The notes below the pieces were generated by a model. The model did not search any database. It was not told the origin of the DNA and worked only from the letters and a program-made list of their open reading frames with translations. A stretch of DNA of 64,000 nt, taken from contig PJLO01000003.1 of the NCBI GenBank assembly GCA_003010405.1, positions 186,001 to 250,000 on the forward strand, read 5' to 3'. This stretch comes from Acidobacteriota bacterium (GTDB lineage: Bacteria; Acidobacteriota; Terriglobia; Terriglobales; Acidobacteriaceae). Positions 58,057 through 64,000 of this stretch are shown in pieces. Position 1 is the first letter of the stretch. Every line of letters begins with the position of its first letter. Made by a program: the position numbers and the translations under genes.

Positions 58057-59051
58057 GGACGGCTGTTCCTTGTCGCCTGTCGATGAACCTCGCGCGAAGA
58101 GGTGTCGGGAAATCCTAACCGCTCCTGCACAAAGTATAGAGGGCGATGTTTAGCCTCACCGTAGGTACGCCCCACATACTCACCTATGATTCCCACGCAG
58201 GTTAACTGAACGCCGCCGAGAAACAAGATGGCGAGAAACAAGCTTGTCCACCCAATCACCCAGTGGTTTGTCCAAATGCGATTCATAATCGCCAGCAGTC
58301 CTCCCAACAACGCGAGGAAAGAAGAAATCAACCCCAGGTATGTCGCCAATTTGAGAGGAACCACAGAGAAAGAGAACACTCCATCCATCGCAAAATGCAG
58401 CATCTTCTTGAATGGATACTTGGTAGTACCGGCAAAGCGGGCGGACCGCTGGTAGTACACCGGGATTTGGCGAAAACCTACCCAAGCAATCATGCCCCGC
58501 AGGAAACGGTCGCGCTCCGGCATCGAGAGCACGGCGTTCACAACCTTGCGATCCATCAGACGAAAGTCGCCGGCATCCAGCGGAACAGGAGTGCTGGAAA
58601 GCGCGTTGATGAATCGATAAAACAACTTTGCTGTCTGTGTCTTGAAGAGCGTCTCGCCGTTCCGCTCGGTGCGGACCCCATAGACAACGTCCCAGCCATC
58701 AATCCAATGAGCAACCAATTCGGCGATCAAATCGGGCGGGTCCTGAAGATCGGCATCGATGAGCACCACGGCATCGCCGGACGCATGCTCAAGACCGGCA
58801 GTGATTGCGACCTGGTGGCCGAAGTTTCGCGAAAGCTGGACCACGCGGATGCGCCCATCAGTGCGCTGCAGATCCGTCAGCAGCGTTGCGGTTGCGTCCG
58901 TACTGCCGTCCTCCACATAGACCAGCTCAAATTGGAAACCAGTCTTTTCGGCAGCAGCCACGAGCTGGCGGTTTGTCTCGCATATAGCGTCCTCTTCGTT
59001 AAAGCAAGGAACAACTATCGAAATGCAGGTATTTTCATCAAGATCACGCAT
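58053..59051 (-). CDS. Polyprenyl-phosphate glycosyltransferase, GT2 (DPM1/GtrB-like)
   Basis: A 332-residue family 2 glycosyltransferase: nucleotide-sugar binding 'SIVVPCFNEEDAICETN' and 'VYVEDGSTDATATLL', 'SRNFGHQVAITAGLEHASG', the catalytic 'LIDADLQDPP', 'RNGETLFKTQTAKLFYR', 'DAGDFRLMDRKVV' and 'YYQRSARFAGTTKYPF', followed by two C-terminal membrane helices (about 235-290). It loads a sugar onto undecaprenyl phosphate on the cytoplasmic side. With the GT39-like enzyme it gives a complete route to add the sugar outside the membrane. It is the first gene of a pair with the methyltransferase. Confidence 0.92.
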   Translation of the reverse strand: MRDLDENTCISIVVPCFNEEDAICETNRQLVAAAEKTGFQFELVYVEDGSTDATATLLTDLQRTDGRIRVVQLSRNFGHQVAITAGLEHASGDAVVLIDADLQDPPDLIAELVAHWIDGWDVVYGVRTERNGETLFKTQTAKLFYRFINALSSTPVPLDAGDFRLMDRKVVNAVLSMPERDRFLRGMIAWVGFRQIPVYYQRSARFAGTTKYPFKKMLHFAMDGVFSFSVVPLKLATYLGLISSFLALLGGLLAIMNRIWTNHWVIGWTSLFLAILFLGGVQLTCVGIIGEYVGRTYGEAKHRPLYFVQERLGFPDTSSREVHRQATRNSRP

Positions 59052-59148
59052 TGAGGCTGCCCTGTTCGATCCATTCGAGATACCGACCTGTGTACCACAT
59101 CCACTCTACTTGCGCAATCAAGTGAGTTACTCAGCGACATCGAAGGGC

Positions 59149-59868
59149 TTAATGCGGATCGCCAGGTTCGAAGCGGTAACCAACCCATCTTTCAGTCATG
59201 ATGTAGCGAACCGAACCATCTTCAGGCTCCAGTTTCTTTCGAAGATGATTCATGAAGACGTGCAGATACTCCGGCTGCTGTGTGCTCGTTCCGCCCCACA
59301 CCGACGCAAGCAGCGTGTGGTGAGTAATCACCTTACCGGGATTCCTCGCAAGATAGCAGAGAAGGTCAAATTCTTTTGGAGTTAGTCGAATTTCACGGTC
59401 TCGCACCGAAACCACTCTGGTTCGCAAGTCGATCCGAAAATCACCGGCTTCGATCCTGCTCGCGTTTTCTTCCCGCACCGGACCGCTTGCCCTCCGCAGC
59501 GCGGCACGAACCCGGGCCACCAGTTCGTTCATATTGAAGGGCTTGGTTACGTAATCGTCTGCCCCGGAATCCAGCGCATCGACTTTTATCTTTTCCTCAC
59601 CCCGAACCGACAACACAATGATGGGCAGTGCAGACTTAGCTCTTATCCTCCGGCACAGTTCCAACCCGCCCATATTAGGCATTGAAAGATCAGTTATGAC
59701 CAAGTCTGGGGTCCAGTCCCGCATAATTTCGAGAGCTTCATCGCCATCGCCAGCAGTTCGCACGCCGTAGCCATAACTCGAGAGAGCGGTCCGGAGCACA
59801 CGGGTAATTTGCGACTCGTCATCCACGACGAGAATGTTGCGTTGCGCAGAACCGGCGGCAGTAGTCAT
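59149..59868 (-). CDS. kdpE: KdpE-like response regulator
   Basis: A 239-residue OmpR-class regulator. Receiver: 'ILVVDDESQITR' acidic pair, phospho-Asp in 'DLVITDLSMPN', Lys in 'YVTKPFNMNE'. DNA-binding winged helix: 'IRLTPKEFDLLCYLARNPG' and 'VFMNHLRKKLEPED', ending 'TERWVGYRFEP', the KdpE form. It would act on potassium-uptake or osmotic genes; kdpFABC is not in this window. Its ATG overlaps the upstream kdpD-type gene (ATGA), so the two are coupled. Confidence 0.92.
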   Translation of the reverse strand: MTTAAGSAQRNILVVDDESQITRVLRTALSSYGYGVRTAGDGDEALEIMRDWTPDLVITDLSMPNMGGLELCRRIRAKSALPIIVLSVRGEEKIKVDALDSGADDYVTKPFNMNELVARVRAALRRASGPVREENASRIEAGDFRIDLRTRVVSVRDREIRLTPKEFDLLCYLARNPGKVITHHTLLASVWGGTSTQQPEYLHVFMNHLRKKLEPEDGSVRYIMTERWVGYRFEPGDPH

Positions 59869-60986
59869 TTCGACACTTGGGTCACGATATGCACGTCCAC
59901 TGCCGGAGCATCGCGAAGGAACTCGTGAATAGCCGAAAGGTAAAGAAACCTTCGCCATCCAGTCAGAGCCGAACGCCCGAAAATAACCTGCGTAATATGT
60001 TTCTCAAGCACGATCTTGGCGACTTCCGGCGCGACCTTCTTTCCTTTTACTTTTACGATTTGAGCTCCGAGGTTTTCTGCGAATCGCAGGTTTTCCTCGA
60101 GCGTCCGCCGATTCGGAAATTCGTCGTCCCTGCCCGTATCAACATAAAGCACAAAGAACTCCGCCCCTATACTCTCAGCCATTCTCCCCGCGCGCGCTAT
60201 CAGATATTGCGCCGCTGGATTCGAACTGATGCAAACTCCGATCTTTTCGTTGATTGGCGTGCGCTCCTTGATATGCTCCTTCTCCAGATACGTCTCGAGG
60301 CTACGATCCACGACGCTGCCGACCTGGCGTAGAGCCAGTTCACGAAGGGCGATGAGATTACCTGGACGAAAAAAGTTCGAGAGCGCGCGATCGCTTCGTT
60401 CCAGAGGATAAATGTCACCGCGCTTCATTCGAGCCTGGAGCGCTTCTGGAGTCAGATCGGCGAGAACAATTTCGTCCACCCGCTGCAAGACCCAGTCCGG
60501 AACGGTTTCCCGCACCACAACGCCGGTAATTCGCCCGACAATGGGAGTCATGCTCTCAATATGCTGAACGTTCATTGTCGAGATCACATCGATCTCCGCG
60601 TTCAAGAGGTCCATCACATCTTCATAACGCTTCCGATGCTTGCTGCCTTCGATATTGGTATGGGCAAGTTCATCTACTAAAACGACCTCGGGATGAAGCT
60701 GCAAGATCGCATCGGCATCCATTTCGTCAAAATTGATGCCCTTGTACGGGATTTTCTTTCGCGGCACCGTCGGCAAACGCGCGGCGAGTTCCTCGATCGC
60801 GGTGCGACCGTGACTCTCCACCAGTCCGATGACAACATTCTCGCCACGGCTGTGCCGCCGAATCCCCTCGCTCAGCATGTTGTAGGTCTTGCCAACACCA
60901 GGAGCGTAACCGAGGAACAGCTTAAAAAGTCCTCGCTTCTTGGTCGGAGCGGTCTCTTCCAGCCATTGTTCAGGTGTCTTGTGCAT
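59865..60986 (-). CDS. KdpD N-terminal half: ATP-binding and USP domains only
   Basis: A 373-residue protein matching only the cytosolic N-terminus of KdpD: KdpD domain (about 20-230) with Walker A 'LGYAPGVGKTYNMLSEGI' and Walker B-like 'VVLVDELAHTNIEGSKHRKR', then a UspA-like domain (about 250-373, 'EKIGVCISSNPAAQYLIARA'). The four membrane helices and kinase domains of full KdpD are absent: the gene ends after 'HIVTQVSK'. The start 'MHKTPEQWLE' at 60986 is the family's usual N-terminus; a longer frame is rejected. The missing kinase half is encoded divergently next door. Confidence 0.9.
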   Translation of the reverse strand: MHKTPEQWLEETAPTKKRGLFKLFLGYAPGVGKTYNMLSEGIRRHSRGENVVIGLVESHGRTAIEELAARLPTVPRKKIPYKGINFDEMDADAILQLHPEVVLVDELAHTNIEGSKHRKRYEDVMDLLNAEIDVISTMNVQHIESMTPIVGRITGVVVRETVPDWVLQRVDEIVLADLTPEALQARMKRGDIYPLERSDRALSNFFRPGNLIALRELALRQVGSVVDRSLETYLEKEHIKERTPINEKIGVCISSNPAAQYLIARAGRMAESIGAEFFVLYVDTGRDDEFPNRRTLEENLRFAENLGAQIVKVKGKKVAPEVAKIVLEKHITQVIFGRSALTGWRRFLYLSAIHEFLRDAPAVDVHIVTQVSK

Positions 60987-61044
60987 ACCGCGCTTATTGT
61001 TCAACAAGCGCCAGGAAATGTCGAATAGGCTACAATTCCGAGCT

Positions 61045-62484
61045 GTGAACAAGCTTCCGCAAACCCAAAGCTTTAGGTTCCTGATGTCAGGTGTACTGGT
61101 GGCTGCACTGACTTCGCTTTGCCGGCTCTCGCACGCCAATGCCAGTACCTCTGGATTTGCATTTCTGCTAGCCGTATTGGTAGTTTCTGCCATCTGGGGA
61201 TTGCGTTGCGCAATCTTTCTTTCCGTCCTTGCAACGCTTGCTTACAACTTCTTCTTCCTCCCGCCCCTGGGAACCTTCACAATAGCGGAACCACAGAATT
61301 GGATCGCGCTCTTCGCGTTTCTATTCACTTCCGTAATTGCCAGCGAGCTTTCCGAACGCGCCCGCCGAGAGACCGTGAACGCAACCCGTCAAAGACGGGA
61401 GATGGAGCAGCTATACGCTTTCAGTCAGGATATGCTGACCGCCGACAACGTGCTTGCGCTCCTCAACAAGATTCCCTTGAGTGTGGTAGATATCTTCGGC
61501 ACAACCCGCGCGGGAATGATCTCCATACACAGCAAGAAAATTTATTACTCCGACTTGCGTGCCCAAGATCTTATTTCTGCCGAAGACCTGCAAAGAGTCA
61601 GCAGCGGCGGAATACCAGTCACGGATGACGCGAAACACCTCCGCATCCGACCTCTGCGCACCGGCGTGCGCTCCGTCGGGGCCCTTGCGATCATCGACGG
61701 AAACCTTTCATCGCAAATGATGGAGACACTGTGTAGCCTGATTGCCATCTGTGTTGAACGCGCTGGAGCAGTGGAAATGCTCGCACATTCCGAAGCCGGA
61801 CGAGAAAGCGAACGCCTTCGTTCCATCCTCCTGGATTCCGTGACTCACGCTTTTCGCACCCCCCTGACGGCTATCAAAGCTTCTGCACAGTCATTGCTCG
61901 GCGACTCAAAGCTGAATGAGGACTCAAGGAAGGAACTGCTGACGATCATCAATGAAGAAAGCGACAGGCTGGACCGTCTGGTTGGAGAAGCGTCGCAAAT
62001 GGCCCAACTTGACGCTCACGCGGTTGAACTTGATTTGCAGCCCCACCCGATCATTGAGGCAATCGACGCTGCGCTCGACACGAATCAAAAAGCGCTCGCA
62101 CAACACCCGGTAAACATAAACCTGAGCGATTCATTGCCTCTAGTAAGGATGGATCTGCGCAGTACCGAGGAGATACTTTCTCATCTGATTGATAACGCAT
62201 GTAAGTATTCCCCCCCTGATACCCCCATCACAATTACTGCGGAGGTGCAGCAGGGGATGATGGTCATCAGCGTGGCGGATCAAGGTCCGGGAATCGACAA
62301 CATCGACCAGAACATGATCTTCGACAAATTTTATCGTGGACGAGGCAAGCGCCAGACCGTGCAGGGGACAGGCATGGGGTTGGCAATTGCCAAAGCCATG
62401 GTGGAAGCACACGGCGGGACCATTTCGCTGACCACTCAAATCGGCCGAGGTTCGGTTTTCTCCTTCACATTACCGCTTGCATAA
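61045..62484 (+). CDS. Sensor histidine kinase, KdpD C-terminal half-like
   Basis: A 479-residue kinase resembling the second half of KdpD: DUF4118-type membrane domain with four helices ('FLMSGVLVAALTSLC', 'GFAFLLAVLVVSAIWGL', 'IFLSVLATLAYNFFFLPP', 'WIALFAFLFTSVIASELS'), a GAF-like domain (about 140-250), the dimerisation helix with the phospho-acceptor His in 'SVTHAFRTPLTAIKAS', and an HATPase domain ('HLIDNACKYSPP', 'VADQGPGID', 'GTGMGLAIAKAMVEAHGG'). It is transcribed away from the KdpD N-terminal half, 58 bp apart. The GTG at 61045 lies nine bases after a TACAAT, hinting at a leaderless transcript. Its output partner is probably KdpE. Confidence 0.88.
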   Translation: MNKLPQTQSFRFLMSGVLVAALTSLCRLSHANASTSGFAFLLAVLVVSAIWGLRCAIFLSVLATLAYNFFFLPPLGTFTIAEPQNWIALFAFLFTSVIASELSERARRETVNATRQRREMEQLYAFSQDMLTADNVLALLNKIPLSVVDIFGTTRAGMISIHSKKIYYSDLRAQDLISAEDLQRVSSGGIPVTDDAKHLRIRPLRTGVRSVGALAIIDGNLSSQMMETLCSLIAICVERAGAVEMLAHSEAGRESERLRSILLDSVTHAFRTPLTAIKASAQSLLGDSKLNEDSRKELLTIINEESDRLDRLVGEASQMAQLDAHAVELDLQPHPIIEAIDAALDTNQKALAQHPVNINLSDSLPLVRMDLRSTEEILSHLIDNACKYSPPDTPITITAEVQQGMMVISVADQGPGIDNIDQNMIFDKFYRGRGKRQTVQGTGMGLAIAKAMVEAHGGTISLTTQIGRGSVFSFTLPLA

Positions 62485-62569
62485 CGAGACAGTACATTGT
62501 CGAGTTCATCCAACGAACGGAGCACCATCACGGTTCTCATGTTATTAGTTTTTTCAATTAGGTATTGAC

Positions 62570-62647
62570 ATGGAATCCCAAATGGCTGAGCATCTTAGAA
62601 TCCGACCGACCGTTCGTCAGTCACTCCGACCGGTCGGTTTTTTATAG
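62570..62647 (+). other. Possible 25-residue leader peptide before ilvC
   Basis: An ATG at 62570 opens a 25-codon frame ending in TAG, which runs exactly through the hairpin upstream of ilvC. Six of its codons are for Leu, Ile or Val. The ribosome-binding site is weak (AGG at eight bases) and the branched-chain content is far lower than in classical ilv leaders. It may be chance. Confidence 0.25.
62605..62643 (+). terminator. Terminator or attenuator hairpin immediately upstream of ilvC
   Basis: ACCGACCG (62605-62612) pairs with CGGTCGGT (62631-62638), directly followed by six T (62638-62643). Inside it CCGACCGGTCGG (62626-62637) is a perfect palindrome that would compete with the larger stem. 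The hairpin lies 18 bases before the ilvC start. It either terminates the upstream kinase transcript, with ilvC starting from within it, or attenuates ilvC. Confidence 0.7.
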
Positions 62648-62661
62648 AAAAAGGAGCCTCC

Positions 62662-63687
62662 TTGGCCACTATCTTTTACGCCCCAGACGCCAATCCCGAC
62701 GCACTCAAAAGCAAAACCATCGCTGTATTCGGATACGGCAGTCAGGGTCATGCCCAGGCGCTCAACCTGCGTGAGAGCGGATTCAGCGTCATCATTGGTC
62801 TGGACCCGGAACGCGGAACCGCTAAACGAGCCCGTGAAGATGGTTTCGAGGTACTTCCCCCCGCAGAAGCAGCGAAGCGCGCAGATTATCTCCAGATCCT
62901 GACGCCCGACGAGACCCAAGGCGACTTTTACGAAACCTTCATTCGCCCTAACCTCACCAAGGGTAAAGTCCTCGGCTTCTCGCACGGTTTCTCAATCAGA
63001 TTTAAGACTATTCAGCCGCCGCCCGATGTGGATGTGGTGATGATCGCCCCCAAGAGCCCCGGCCACTTGGTTCGTCGTCAGTACACGGAAGGCCGTGGCG
63101 TCCCCGCGCTGATCGCAGTTTATCAGGACGCCAGCGGGAAAGCCCATGAACTTGCGCTGGCCTATGCCGATGGTATCGGCAGCACACGCGCCGGAGTTCT
63201 GCAGACCACCTTCAATGAAGAGACCGAGAGCGATCTCTTCGGCGAGCAGGCTGTTCTCTGCGGCGGACTCACGTCATTAATAAAGAAGGGTTTTGAAACC
63301 CTGGTTGAGGCTGGCTATCAGCCTGAGATCGCCTACTTCGAATGTCTCCATGAGATCAAGCTGATCGTGGATTTGATCTACGAAGGCGGACTCGGCCGGA
63401 TGCGCTACTCCATCTCAAATACCGCTGAGTATGGCGACCTGACCCGCGGCGAAGCCGTGGTCGGCGATGCGACTCGCCAAGCGATGAAGAAAGTGCTGGC
63501 GGATATTCAGAGTGGCGAGTTTGCCCGCGAATTTGTCGCCGAATACCGCAGCGGCAACAAAAAGTTTGCAGCCATGCGCGAAGCGGAAAAGAAACACCCG
63601 ATCGAAGAGGTTGGCGCGAAGCTGCGTGGCATGATGGATTGGCTGCCTGACGCCACCAAGAGCACTGCCAAGAAAGGCAAATGCTAA
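62662..63687 (+). CDS. ilvC: Ketol-acid reductoisomerase IlvC
   Basis: A 341-residue class I enzyme converting acetolactate or acetohydroxybutyrate to the dihydroxy acids for valine, leucine and isoleucine, using NADPH and Mg. NAD(P) loop '[19 protein letters not shown]'; metal and substrate residues around 'HGFSIRF', '[15 protein letters not shown]' and '[15 protein letters not shown]', with '[19 protein letters not shown]' supplying the metal-binding Glu residues. The TTG start has AAAAAGGAGCC seven to ten bases upstream. It is followed after four bases by ilvB. Confidence 0.97.
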   Translation: MATIFYAPDANPDALKSKTIAVFGYGSQGHAQALNLRESGFSVIIGLDPERGTAKRAREDGFEVLPPAEAAKRADYLQILTPDETQGDFYETFIRPNLTKGKVLGFSHGFSIRFKTIQPPPDVDVVMIAPKSPGHLVRRQYTEGRGVPALIAVYQDASGKAHELALAYADGIGSTRAGVLQTTFNEETESDLFGEQAVLCGGLTSLIKKGFETLVEAGYQPEIAYFECLHEIKLIVDLIYEGGLGRMRYSISNTAEYGDLTRGEAVVGDATRQAMKKVLADIQSGEFAREFVAEYRSGNKKFAAMREAEKKHPIEEVGAKLRGMMDWLPDATKSTAKKGKC

Positions 63688-63691
63688 GTTA

Positions 63692-64000
63692 ATGCCTAAG
63701 GGTTCTGATATTGTTCTGAGCTGTTTGCGCGCCGAGGGAGTCGAAGTCGTATTCGGCTACCCCGGCGGCGCCGTTATCCCGCTTTACGATGCTTTGAAAG
63801 ACAGCGGGATTCGCCATGTCCTTTCTCGTCACGAGCAGGGTGCGGTGTTTGCTGCCGAAGGCTATTCTCGCGTTACCGGTAAGGTAGGCGTAGCGTTCGC
63901 CACGAGCGGCCCCGGCGCGACGAATCTGATCACCGGTATTGCCAATGCGAAATTGGATTCCGTTCCATTGGTCTGCATCACCGGTCAGGTTCGTAACACG
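63692..64000 (+). CDS. ilvB: Acetolactate synthase large subunit, N-terminal part (cut by window edge)
   Basis: The first 103 codons are visible. '[18 protein letters not shown]' and '[20 protein letters not shown]' are the thiamine-diphosphate-binding N-terminal domain, with the catalytic Glu in 'SRHEQGA'; '[16 protein letters not shown]' and '[10 protein letters not shown]' follow. It joins two pyruvates, or pyruvate and 2-oxobutyrate. The start is the ATG at 63692, four bases after ilvC, so the genes form an operon. Confidence 0.96.
   Translation, partial: MPKGSDIVLSCLRAEGVEVVFGYPGGAVIPLYDALKDSGIRHVLSRHEQGAVFAAEGYSRVTGKVGVAFATSGPGATNLITGIANAKLDSVPLVCITGQVRNT

Overview
The window looks like chromosomal DNA of a Gram-negative, aerobic soil-type bacterium, most likely an acidobacterium (Terriglobia-like). 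This is inferred from moderately GC-rich DNA, a complete Tad/Flp pilus cluster with acidobacterial-style TadE/TadG proteins, a lipoprotein built of Ig-like repeats, a KdpDE-type system and housekeeping genes (ffh, ispA, ilvC-ilvB). No rRNA or other lineage marker is present, so the assignment is tentative.

Positions 1-9.7 kb are accessory. The left edge carries the start of a conjugation-type type IV secretion operon (virB2-virB3-virB4, the last cut by the window edge), a small unknown gene and a small XRE regulator. Next comes a six-gene minus-strand operon (7969 to 2212) with a perfect TATAAT box upstream. It encodes a TIR protein, a SLOG-fold protein (ATGA overlap), a second, ThsB-like TIR protein, an Nmad2-like nucleotide-modification protein, a thymidylate-kinase-like domain fused to a large helical domain resembling phage thymidine-hypermodification proteins, and a thymidylate-synthase homologue. 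It joins the parts list of NAD/nucleotide-signalling immunity to that of thymidine hypermodification and is the strongest candidate here for an undescribed system. An AbiE toxin-antitoxin pair with a probable operator follows.

From 10.3 to 15.1 kb lie a NhaR-like LysR regulator and a stress group (HPF-type ribosome factor, Rnk/GreA-type protein, small membrane protein, catalase-peroxidase KatG). From 15.4 to 19.2 kb there are three successive secreted proteins of unknown role. From 19.3 to 24.7 kb a DUF2760 gene precedes two divergent Hsp70 homologues. A truncated arsR remnant, a repeat-rich lipoprotein, a Sel1 protein, tRNA-Pro(UGG), a membrane protein, arsC, a PleD-like diguanylate cyclase and ispA follow.

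From 32.6 to 35.2 kb a segment has been duplicated in tandem. It holds two kinds of tiny membrane protein, a terminator and a PAS-domain gene. One PAS copy is decayed and the other intact, just upstream of ffh.

From 36.8 to 52.4 kb are the two halves of a Tad pilus locus: tadE-tadE-tadG (tadG frameshifted) with a TonB-like gene, and flp-tadV-rcpC-rcpA-tadZ-tadA-tadB-tadC plus a 33-residue membrane peptide and a DUF192 gene. Polytopic GT-C-like membrane proteins flank these, and a polyprenyl-linked glycosylation group (GT39-like, GT2, two methyltransferases) follows. KdpD is split into an ATP-binding/USP half, operonic with kdpE, and a divergently transcribed histidine-kinase half. The window ends in ilvC, preceded by an attenuator-like hairpin, and the start of ilvB.
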